Shown one piece after another: positions 14,444 through 21,410 of a stretch of DNA of 21,410 bases. Positions within the stretch are counted from its first letter, which is position 1, and each line of letters starts with the position of its first letter. Position numbers and translations under genes: made by a program. The stretch is from UBA12078 sp964556955. Lineage in GTDB: Bacteria > Patescibacteriota > Dojkabacteria > SC72. The DNA is taken from positions 1 through 21,410 of the forward strand of contig CAZKXP010000008.1 of NCBI GenBank assembly GCA_964556955.1, written 5' to 3'. The notes under the pieces were generated by a model, which ran no database searches, had not been told where the DNA came from, and saw only the letters and a list, made by a program, of their open reading frames with translations.

Positions 14444-17400
14444 ATGGCCAAACAAAGTGATTACGGAGCATCAAATATTCAAGTGTTAAAAGGGCTGGAG
14501 GCAGTAAGGAAAAGGCCAGCTATGTACATCGGGTCTACAGATAAATTTGGGCTTCATCACATATTTACCGAGATTTTAGACAACTCTGTTGACGAAGCTA
14601 TTGCAGGATACTGCTCACATATATGGGTAATATTTAATAAAGATGGCTCCTTAACTGTAAGAGATAATGCTCGAGGTATTCCTGTAGCTATTCACCCTGA
14701 GACCAAGGTCTCTACACTCGAGACAGTTATGACCAACCTCCATGCCGGTGGTAAGTTTGATTCTACTGCATACAAAGTATCTGGTGGATTGCATGGTGTT
14801 GGTATGAAATGTACTAATGCACTCTCAGAGTGGATGGTAACAACTGTAAAAAGAGAGGGAGGGGTATATCAACAAAGATACGAAAGAGGTATCCCTGTAG
14901 CTCCTGTAAAACAGATAGGGAATTCTAATGAGACAGGTACAGAGCATACTTTCAAACCTGATAAAGAAATATTTGATACTATAGAATTTGATTTCCATAC
15001 TATTATCAGAAGTTGTAGGCAACACGCATATTTGACAGCTGGACTTAGAATATCAATTGTAGATGGGAGAGGAGATACCCCCAAGAACTACGACGTATAT
15101 TTTGAAGATGGTATTAAATCATATGTACAATTCTTGGTTGTAGATGAGAAACCAATTGGAGGAGAGCCTTTCTACATGAATAAAACAGACGAGGGTGTTG
15201 TAGTAGAGATAGCGATGCAATATACAGATAGTCTCGAAGAAGATGTCCGTTGCTATACCAACAATATTACTAATCCAGAAGGTGGTACACACTTAGTAGG
15301 TTTTAGAACAGCCTTAACTAGTGCCCTAAACTCGTATGCTCAAAAATCAGAACTTTTGAAGGGATTGAATGGCGGGTTGAGTGGGGACGATGTAAGAGAG
15401 GGTCTAACCGCCGTAATCTCTGTTAAGGTTCCCGACCCACAGTTTGAAGGGCAGACAAAGATCAAATTGAACAATCCAGAGGTAAAAAGTATTGTAGCAA
15501 GGGTAGTAAGAGATGAGTTACTAACATATCTTGAGGAGCATCCTCAAGAAGCCAAATCCATTATCGGCAAAGCTGTACTTTCTAATAAGGCAAAGGCTGC
15601 GGCTAAGGCAGCAAGAGATGCTGTTATTCGTAAGAGTGCATTAGAATCTACAACCTTACCTGGGAAGCTATCGGATTGTAGTAGTAAAGATCCTTCTGAG
15701 AGTGAATTGTTCATTGTAGAGGGAGATTCTGCGGGGGGGTGCTTCTCAGGGGATACACAGGTGGCATTAACAGATGGGAGATCTTTAAGTTTCCTAGATT
15801 TAATCACCGAACAGTCGCAGGGTAAAAAAAACTACTGCTACGCCATAGATAACAATGGTGCAATAACAATATCAGAGATATTAAATGTAAGAAAGACTAA
15901 ATCGCACGCTGATGTGGTTAAAATAACCCTGGATAATGGGGATAGTATTACTTGCACACCAGATCATCGTTTCATGCTAAGAGATGGCTTTTATAAAAAA
16001 GCAGAGGACTTACTCAACACAGATTCTCTAATGCCTTTGTATAAGAAACTCTCAAGCGTTAATAAACGAATGACAATAGAAGGATATGAGATGGTATTAA
16101 ATCCTTCTACACACAGATGGGTTTTTACACATATTCTTGCGGATAGATATAACACTAATAATAATATTTATTCCGAAACTGCGGGTGCATATCGCCATCA
16201 CATAGATTTCAATAAGCTGAATAATAACCCAGACAATATAACAAGGTTAACAAAAGAAGAGCACCTTAAGACGCATCAAATACATATTGGGAAAACACTC
16301 CATAGGCAGGATGTCATAGAAAAGTTGAGAATATTAAAACAATCTCCTACATTCAGGGAGAAAATCAGTTCCAGAATGTTGCAAGATGATACCCGCAAAC
16401 TCTTGAGCGACAATGCAAAGAGACAATGGGAGAACGATGAATACAAACAATACATGAAAGAGAAGTTCCAAGATTTCTACCTTACCAATGAAAAATATCA
16501 GGTAGAGAATAGGGAGAGATTAAATACTGAGCAAAAGAAGTACTGGAGTAATCAGGAAAATGTTGCAAAACAAGCACAGAGGGTTGCAGAGTATTTCAAG
16601 AATAATCCAGATCTAAAAGAAGCACTCTCACGAAAAGCAAAGTTACAATGGGAGGATGTTGAACTTCGTGAGTGGAGAGCTAACAAAACGAAGGAGCAGT
16701 GGACAAAAGAGTTTAGACTCAAGAGAAAGGAAGCATACAATAAAACATACCTTGAAAGGAGTCTTAAAGTTATGCGATCAATATATGACTATTTTGGAGA
16801 GATATCGGTAGATCTTTACAACAAGGTTAGGAAAGATTTAAACAACAAAACAATATTAAAGATGTCAACAATTTGTGAGAGATTCTTCCAAGGAAATGAA
16901 GAGAAACTCTTTGATGCAATAAAACATTACAATCACAAGATAATATCTATTGAGTATCTATCACAGAGGATCGATGTGTATGACCTAGAAGTTCCACATT
17001 TTCATAATTTCGCTTTAGCAAGTGGCGTATTTGTGCATAATAGTGCAAAACAAGGCAGAGATAGACATATTCAAGCCATACTTCCACTTAGAGGTAAGAT
17101 CTTGAATACACACAAATATAGGGTTGATAGAGTATTAACGAATGAGGAATTTAACAATATTACAACAGCTTTAGGGGTGGGTATTGGTGATAGTTTGGAT
17201 GTTAAGAAATTGCGATACCACAAAATCATAATCATGAGCGATGCAGATGTAGATGGATTACATATTACAGACTTGGTATTGACCTTACTGTTTAGATTCT
17301 TTAGACCATTGATTGAGCAAGGGTATGTGTATGTTGCACAACCTCCTCTACACAAGGTAGAGATTGGTAAGAAGAAATACTATTTCTTAAGTGATGCAGA

Positions 17401-17656
17401 GAAGGATGCATTTGTTAAAGAAGCTAAACAAGAAGGTAAAGTACCAGTAGCGAATAGATTTAAAGGTTTGGGAGAGATGAATCCTGATCAGTTGTGGGAG
17501 ACTACTATGAATCCTCAGCTTAGAGTTTTAAAGAGGGTACATATTGATGATGCTGAAGAAGCAGAGAAGACCTTTGAGATGCTTATGGGTAATGAGGTTC
17601 CTCCTAGGAGAAGATTTATACAGACTTATGCTACTAAAGCTAATTTAGATATTTAA
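14444..17656 (+). CDS. gyrB: DNA gyrase subunit B, interrupted in frame by an intein
   Basis: ATPase subunit of DNA gyrase, which introduces negative supercoils. The ORF encodes 1070 residues: a 636-residue GyrB plus a 434-residue intein (433-866). The GHKL ATPase domain has E43, N47 ('EILDNSVDEA') and D74 ('RDNARGIP'), and the lid motif GGLHGVG (114-120). The TOPRIM motif EGDSAGG (426-432) is followed directly by the intein, then SAKQGRDR. Its second acidic cluster is DADVD (933-937). The C-terminus RRRFIQTYATKANLDI is typical of GyrB. After splicing the protein has normal length with no residue lost. The ATG at 14444 is the natural start ('MAKQSDYGASNIQVLKGLEAVR'). Gyrase identity, rather than ParE, is supported by the linked gyrA with a GyrA box. 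Confidence 0.97.
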   Translation: MAKQSDYGASNIQVLKGLEAVRKRPAMYIGSTDKFGLHHIFTEILDNSVDEAIAGYCSHIWVIFNKDGSLTVRDNARGIPVAIHPETKVSTLETVMTNLHAGGKFDSTAYKVSGGLHGVGMKCTNALSEWMVTTVKREGGVYQQRYERGIPVAPVKQIGNSNETGTEHTFKPDKEIFDTIEFDFHTIIRSCRQHAYLTAGLRISIVDGRGDTPKNYDVYFEDGIKSYVQFLVVDEKPIGGEPFYMNKTDEGVVVEIAMQYTDSLEEDVRCYTNNITNPEGGTHLVGFRTALTSALNSYAQKSELLKGLNGGLSGDDVREGLTAVISVKVPDPQFEGQTKIKLNNPEVKSIVARVVRDELLTYLEEHPQEAKSIIGKAVLSNKAKAAAKAARDAVIRKSALESTTLPGKLSDCSSKDPSESELFIVEGDSAGGCFSGDTQVALTDGRSLSFLDLITEQSQGKKNYCYAIDNNGAITISEILNVRKTKSHADVVKITLDNGDSITCTPDHRFMLRDGFYKKAEDLLNTDSLMPLYKKLSSVNKRMTIEGYEMVLNPSTHRWVFTHILADRYNTNNNIYSETAGAYRHHIDFNKLNNNPDNITRLTKEEHLKTHQIHIGKTLHRQDVIEKLRILKQSPTFREKISSRMLQDDTRKLLSDNAKRQWENDEYKQYMKEKFQDFYLTNEKYQVENRERLNTEQKKYWSNQENVAKQAQRVAEYFKNNPDLKEALSRKAKLQWEDVELREWRANKTKEQWTKEFRLKRKEAYNKTYLERSLKVMRSIYDYFGEISVDLYNKVRKDLNNKTILKMSTICERFFQGNEEKLFDAIKHYNHKIISIEYLSQRIDVYDLEVPHFHNFALASGVFVHNSAKQGRDRHIQAILPLRGKILNTHKYRVDRVLTNEEFNNITTALGVGIGDSLDVKKLRYHKIIIMSDADVDGLHITDLVLTLLFRFFRPLIEQGYVYVAQPPLHKVEIGKKKYYFLSDAEKDAFVKEAKQEGKVPVANRFKGLGEMNPDQLWETTMNPQLRVLKRVHIDDAEEAEKTFEMLMGNEVPPRRRFIQTYATKANLDI
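15740..17041 (+). mobile_element. GyrB intein with HNH homing endonuclease
   Basis: A 434-residue in-frame intein (GyrB residues 433-866) inserted at EGDSAGG/SAKQ. Splicing residues look complete: Cys1 (CFSGDT), block B TPDH (73-76 of the intein), block F 'VYDLEVPHFHNF' (413-424), and His433-Asn434 followed by extein Ser+1. Between the splicing halves is an HNH nuclease motif, 'HHIDFNKLNNNPDN' (153-166) with H175 and H179. Four Trp-containing helical repeats follow (near 226, 265, 300 and 317: AKRQW, QKKYW, AKLQW, TKEQW), possibly DNA-binding. The first 100 and last 40 residues closely resemble the Synechocystis GyrB intein as I remember it, which occupies the same site. The element should be self-splicing and capable of homing into intein-less gyrB alleles. 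Confidence 0.96.
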
Positions 17657-17662
17657 GACGAA

Positions 17663-18145
17663 ATGAGTTTATTACAATTGTTTGGTAAAAAAGAGAAACC
17701 TCAATTAAGGGAAATAGTAGAAACACAAGTCCCTCAGTACAAGGACACCCTTCCAGATCATACAAATAGAACAGTACCAATAATGGAAACCCTCAGAAGA
17801 GATCCAAACCAAACACCATATGCGATATTCTCTGAAGCTAGTCTGAATCGTCCCAAGTATGCCATAAGTGCACAGCTGACAAAGCCTGTTGAGGGATCTA
17901 AGAACCCTACCATATTATTAATTGGTGGAATGAGTTTTACACCAGAAGACAGAGTTCTTGTTAATACAACTGCTGGAGAATTAGAAGGAGAGACAGTATA
18001 CACAATCAACGGAGGAACTCTCGATGCATTGCTCGGGTATACAAAGGAATTCATAGAAGCTCAACAAGTAGCAGAGCTTGCAGAGCGAAGAAAAGATCAT
18101 TTAGAACAATCCAACACAGAGTCCGAACCAAAATCAAATTTTTAA
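17663..18145 (+). CDS. Unrecognised protein encoded between gyrB and gyrA
   Basis: A 160-residue soluble protein that I do not recognise. It starts MSLLQLFGKKEK, has a central part of alternating hydrophobic strands with a compact stretch 'NPTILLIGGMSFTPEDRVLV' (about residues 93-112), and ends in a helical, then Ser/Glu/Asn-rich tail. No transmembrane segment or signal peptide is visible, and it contains no Cys or Trp. It begins 6 bp after the gyrB stop and ends 10 bp before gyrA, so it is co-transcribed with gyrase. Codon use looks like its neighbours. A gyrase-associated role is possible but is only inference from location. Confidence 0.85.
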   Translation: MSLLQLFGKKEKPQLREIVETQVPQYKDTLPDHTNRTVPIMETLRRDPNQTPYAIFSEASLNRPKYAISAQLTKPVEGSKNPTILLIGGMSFTPEDRVLVNTTAGELEGETVYTINGGTLDALLGYTKEFIEAQQVAELAERRKDHLEQSNTESEPKSNF

Positions 18146-18155
18146 AAATATAAAG

Positions 18156-20909
18156 ATGCCAGACGAAGAATTAAAAAACAAAATAGAAGAAACAACACAA
18201 ACAGAATCTGTACAAGAGGAAAGCAGTGATATTGATTTCAACCTATCCTTCAAACCAGGAGAGATTGCAGAACGATCCATTGTAGATGAGATGAAATCCA
18301 ACTACATAGACTACTCCATGTCCGTTATAGTCTCTCGTGCATTACCAGAAGTAAAAGATGGCCTTAAACCTTCACAAAGAAGAATCTTAGTCGCGATGAA
18401 TGATTTGGCCTTAACACCAAGTGCACATTACAGAAAATGCGCAAAAATCGCGGGAGATACTTCAGGTAACTACCATCCACACGGAGAGGTTGTCATATAC
18501 CCGACCCTTGTAAAATTGGCACAAGACTTCTCTACAAGATATCAACTAGTAGATGGGCAGGGAAACTTTGGATCAATCGATGGTGATGGCGCAGCAGCAA
18601 TGAGATACACAGAAGCAAGAATGGGCAAGATTACCATGGAATTACTAAGAGATTTGAACAAAGGAACAGTCACTTTCGTACCAAACTATGACGGGACAAG
18701 ACTGGAACCTACCGTATTACCAGCCGCATTCCCCAATGTATTGGCCAATGGTGGTGATGGTATTGCAGTAGGTATGGCAACAAAAATACCTCCTCACAAT
18801 CTCAAAGAACTCATAACCGCGCTTCAAGCAATGATCAAACTTGGGAACAAGTGGGAAGGTAGTGCTGTTTACAATGATCTGAGAAAAGCTAAAGAATCTA
18901 AGGAAGTTATACCCCAGACACTGAATTCCAAACCCGAAGACTACCTTGAAAACTATGTTGATACTAATGACCTCGACTACCACAATGCTATTAAAGCATT
19001 AAGAGAGAAAGTCTCAGTAGAGAATACTGTCTTGTACCCAGAGTTTAAGTCTGACATTACACCTTCTGATTTGATTCAAATTATACCAGGGCCAGACTTT
19101 CCAACAGGAGGTACGATATATGATCAGAATGAAATTTTAAATGCATATGCGACTGGTAGAGGAAGAATATTGCAAAGAGCAAAAGCCTCCATAGTCGAAG
19201 GGAAGCAGGGGAGATACAACATAGTCATAACCGAAATACCATTTCAAGTAAACAAGGCACATATGATTGAAAAGATTGCAGATCTTGTTAAGGAAAAGAA
19301 ATTGGAAGGTATTGCAGATATTAGAGATGAATCGAATAGGGAAGGATTGAGAGTTGTCATAGTTCTAAAGAAAGATGCACAACCTAAGGCTGTCTTAAAC
19401 AAACTTTACAAATATACCGAGATGCAGAAGGTCTTCAATGCAAATATGATTGCGTTGGTAGATCAACAACCAAAGACATTGCCAATCAAGAGAATATTAG
19501 AGCTATTCCTCTCATTTAGGCTTACCGTTACTATCAGGAGGTATGAATTCGATTTGGCAGATGCGAGATTCAGAGCACATATACTCGAGGGGTTACTTAA
19601 GGCTTTGGATTTATTAGACGATGTAATTGCAACAATTAGAGGATCAAAAACTCAGGAAACAGCCAAGACTAACCTCATGGACAAATTTAAGTTCACAGAG
19701 GTACAAGCACAAGCTATATTGGATATGCAGCTAAGAAGATTAGCCGCACTGGAGCGAATGAAGCTAGAAAATGAATACAAAGAGTTACAAGAGAATATTA
19801 AAACATACAATGAGATATTAGGGGATCAAGGGAAAATACTTGAAATTATCAATACTGACTTAGAAGAAGTTAAAAACAAATATGGTGATGACAGAAGAAC
19901 AAAGGTAGTGAAAGGAAAGATCGATGAGATCTCAGAGGAGGATATGGTAGCGTCAGAAGACACTTTGGTTACAATTACACATACAGGATATGTTAAGCGA
20001 TTACCACCTGATACATACAAAGCACAAAAGCGAGGTGGTAAGGGCGTAAATGGAGGCGATACCAAAGAGGGTGACTTCATAGAGCACGCCTTCTTGTGTA
20101 ATACCCACGACGAACTCCTCCTTTTCTCTAACAAAGGTAAAGTATTCAACTTAAGAATTTTTGAAATACCTGAATACGGTAGAACTGCAAAGGGACTACC
20201 ATTGGTAAATTTGATCCAGTTAGAGCCAGATGAGATTGTAACATCAGTATTAACAAGGAATCCTAAAGGTGATATCTCTACCAACACAGAAGGGGAAACT
20301 ATTAAATACAAATATTTCTTAATGGCAACAGATAAAGGAACGATAAAGAAAACTGAATTGGCAGAATTTGCAAAAATTAGATCTAATGGATTAACCGCAA
20401 TCAAACTTGCAACTGGAGATCAACTCTCGTGGGTTAAACCAACAACAGGAGAAGATGAGGTCTTGATTGTGACCGCCGAAGGGAAATCTGTAAGGTTCAA
20501 AGAATCAGATGTGAGACCCATGGGTAGAAATACCATGGGTGTAACAGCAATAAAATTCAAATCTCAGACCGATTGTGTTGCTGGAGTAGGTATCATCAAA
20601 AATGAGGAGATGAAGATTCTTACTCTCTCAGAGAAAGGTTTTGGTAAGATGTCTCTCCTTAAGGACTATCCACTCCAAAAAAGAGCTGGTACAGGTGTAT
20701 TTACCTTTAGAGTGACTCCTAAGACAGGTAGAGTATCTACAGCAAGAATTATTGAACCTGATCAAGAAGAGATCGTTGTGATTTCAGAAAAATCAAAAGT
20801 TATCAGATCAGAACTAAAAGCAGTACCTACATTGGGGAGACAAACATCGGGTGTAAAAGTTATGAATCTAGAAAGCGATGATAGGGTGGTAACGGTAGCA
20901 TTGCTATAG
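18156..20909 (+). CDS. gyrA: DNA gyrase subunit A
   Basis: A 917-residue breakage-reunion subunit of gyrase. The N-terminus 'IVDEMKSNYIDYSMSVIVSRALPEVKDGLKP' (42-72) is typical. The catalytic tyrosine is Y151 in 'AAMRYTEARM', and 'IPGPDFPTGG' lies at 310-319. The C-terminal beta-pinwheel domain has the GyrA box QKRGGKG (624-630), which marks it as GyrA rather than ParC. Oddities: the quinolone pocket reads HPHGEVVIYPT (107-117), putting Val112 and Pro116 where E. coli has Ser83 and Asp87. A segment of about 70 extra residues (roughly 228-303) also sits ahead of 'IPGPDFP'. The first 35 residues are an acidic, Thr/Glu-rich extension. It lies 10 bp after the unrecognised gene and its stop is 1 bp from the convergent coiled-coil gene. 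Confidence 0.96.
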   Translation: MPDEELKNKIEETTQTESVQEESSDIDFNLSFKPGEIAERSIVDEMKSNYIDYSMSVIVSRALPEVKDGLKPSQRRILVAMNDLALTPSAHYRKCAKIAGDTSGNYHPHGEVVIYPTLVKLAQDFSTRYQLVDGQGNFGSIDGDGAAAMRYTEARMGKITMELLRDLNKGTVTFVPNYDGTRLEPTVLPAAFPNVLANGGDGIAVGMATKIPPHNLKELITALQAMIKLGNKWEGSAVYNDLRKAKESKEVIPQTLNSKPEDYLENYVDTNDLDYHNAIKALREKVSVENTVLYPEFKSDITPSDLIQIIPGPDFPTGGTIYDQNEILNAYATGRGRILQRAKASIVEGKQGRYNIVITEIPFQVNKAHMIEKIADLVKEKKLEGIADIRDESNREGLRVVIVLKKDAQPKAVLNKLYKYTEMQKVFNANMIALVDQQPKTLPIKRILELFLSFRLTVTIRRYEFDLADARFRAHILEGLLKALDLLDDVIATIRGSKTQETAKTNLMDKFKFTEVQAQAILDMQLRRLAALERMKLENEYKELQENIKTYNEILGDQGKILEIINTDLEEVKNKYGDDRRTKVVKGKIDEISEEDMVASEDTLVTITHTGYVKRLPPDTYKAQKRGGKGVNGGDTKEGDFIEHAFLCNTHDELLLFSNKGKVFNLRIFEIPEYGRTAKGLPLVNLIQLEPDEIVTSVLTRNPKGDISTNTEGETIKYKYFLMATDKGTIKKTELAEFAKIRSNGLTAIKLATGDQLSWVKPTTGEDEVLIVTAEGKSVRFKESDVRPMGRNTMGVTAIKFKSQTDCVAGVGIIKNEEMKILTLSEKGFGKMSLLKDYPLQKRAGTGVFTFRVTPKTGRVSTARIIEPDQEEIVVISEKSKVIRSELKAVPTLGRQTSGVKVMNLESDDRVVTVALL

Positions 20910-20910
20910 C

Positions 20911-21390
20911 TTACTTTGGAGAATTGTACCGAGTCTTACCTTTATCCAACACCATATTGAACGTACCTGTTTTATCTTCTTGTACTTTCATCCTTGCCGA
21001 TAAATGACTTAATTGCGAGTAAGCTTCATCGACTGAAATATTTATTCTGCCTATATTACCCTCTAAAGAAAGAAGTTTTATATTTATATCTTTCAATATG
21101 CTTGTATGCATAGCAACAATATCCGAAATATTATCAAGTCTTTTATTTACTTCCTTCATTTCAGATTCTAACTTTGAGAGCCTGCTTTCAATTATTTTCA
21201 ATCTCCCTTCAATACTATTATGTCTTTCCTCCAGTACACCTATACGCTCTTCGATATTTGTAACTCTATCTTCGAGATTGGATATTCGATCCTCGAGATT
21301 GGATATTCGATCCTCGAGATTGGTCATTCGATCCTCGAGATTGGTCATTCGATCCTCGAGATTGGTCATTCTATCTTCAAGCCTAGACAT
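20911..21390 (-). CDS. Heptad-repeat coiled-coil protein of unknown function
   Basis: A 159-residue protein that is almost entirely coiled coil. From residue 1 to about 140 it can be written as uninterrupted 7-residue units, starting with near-identical copies of the type MTNLEDR / ISNLEDR and then diverging (IEERIGV, LEERHNS, IEGRLKI and so on). There is no signal peptide, membrane segment or Cys. A strong AGGAG lies only 3 nt before the ATG. The last 20 residues (about 140-159) are basic and non-repetitive. It is convergent with gyrA with 1 bp between stops. I cannot assign a function; the layout suits an oligomeric rod or spacer. Upstream regulatory sequence is cut off by the window end. 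Confidence 0.85.
   Translation of the reverse strand: MSRLEDRMTNLEDRMTNLEDRMTNLEDRISNLEDRISNLEDRVTNIEERIGVLEERHNSIEGRLKIIESRLSKLESEMKEVNKRLDNISDIVAMHTSILKDINIKLLSLEGNIGRINISVDEAYSQLSHLSARMKVQEDKTGTFNMVLDKGKTRYNSPK
21270..21376 (-). repeat. Five tandem near-identical 21-bp repeats inside the coiled-coil gene
   Basis: The plus-strand core TCGAGATTGG recurs at 21272, 21293, 21314, 21335 and 21356, exactly 21 bp apart, with only 1-2 differences per unit around it. Each unit encodes one heptad of the TNLEDRM/SNLEDRI type. Because 21 is a multiple of 3 and of 7 codons, gain or loss of units would lengthen or shorten the rod by whole heptads without breaking the frame. Confidence 0.93.
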
Positions 21391-21410
21391 TTTCTCCTCG
21401 ACATTAGTTA

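Noticed and set aside
15740..17041. Intein degenerate or a simple insertion within gyrB
   Set aside because: The frame is open throughout, all splicing motifs are present and the flanking exteins join exactly at the known site.
19826..20404. 192-codon open frame antisense to gyrA
   Set aside because: It lies wholly within well-conserved gyrA coding sequence, has no recognisable domain and is a composition shadow.
18156..20909. ParC rather than GyrA
   Set aside because: The C-terminal domain has a GyrA box (QKRGGKG), and the gene follows a gyrB.
21270..21376. CRISPR-like repeat array
   Set aside because: Units are contiguous 21-bp tandem repeats with no spacers and they encode protein heptads.

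Overview
The window is AT-rich and gene-dense with the standard genetic code: TGA ends three genes, two of them in ATGA overlaps. It carries a type IV pilus locus with PilB, PilT, PilC, PilD, PilM, PilN, PilO and five prepilins, but no PilP or PilQ outer-membrane parts. Proteins are compact, most starts lack a recognisable Shine-Dalgarno sequence, and the neighbourhood is reduced (no rimM or trmD next to rpsP/khpA). This fits a low-GC member of the Candidate Phyla Radiation (Patescibacteria; for example Dojkabacteria, Katanobacteria or Microgenomates). The phylum is inferred and not settled by the sequence. TGA as stop argues against the recoded Gracilibacteria/Absconditabacteria.

Left end, + strand (3-1838): nusB, rnc, rpsP and khpA form a compact transcription/RNA-processing/ribosome cluster. 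It runs convergently into the pilus locus, with a 4-bp overlap between the khpA and pilO stops.

Middle, - strand (13601 down to 1835): the type IV pilus locus, read right to left. The order is pilB (extension ATPase), pilT (retraction ATPase), pilC (platform) and a pilin with its own promoter-like sequence and a strong terminator. A 264-bp intergenic region with two identical perfect palindromes follows. Then come pilD (prepilin peptidase), a second pilin paralogous to the first, three translationally coupled minor prepilins, a stand-alone receiver-domain protein, and pilM-pilN-pilO. Together these suffice for a monoderm-style pilus: PilD processes the prepilins, PilB/PilC/PilMNO assemble them, PilT retracts them, and the receiver protein may regulate the machine.

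Right end, + strand (13699-20909): a reduced, P-loop-less delta'-like clamp-loader subunit is followed by gyrB, an unrecognised 160-aa gene and gyrA. GyrB is interrupted inside its TOPRIM active-site motif by a complete 434-aa intein with an HNH homing endonuclease, closely resembling the cyanobacterial GyrB intein as remembered. GyrA has Val and Pro where most gyrases have the quinolone-contacting Ser and Asp, and an extra segment of about 70 residues. At the far right, on the - strand, is a small protein that is almost entirely heptad coiled coil, encoded partly by near-identical 21-bp tandem repeats.

The most noteworthy items are the gyrB intein, the GyrA quinolone-pocket substitutions, the twin-palindrome region between the pilin and pilD (possible small RNA or leader), the coiled-coil tandem repeat, and the extended N-termini of PilN and PilT. 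I saw no CRISPR array, rRNA, tRNA, transposase or prophage genes.
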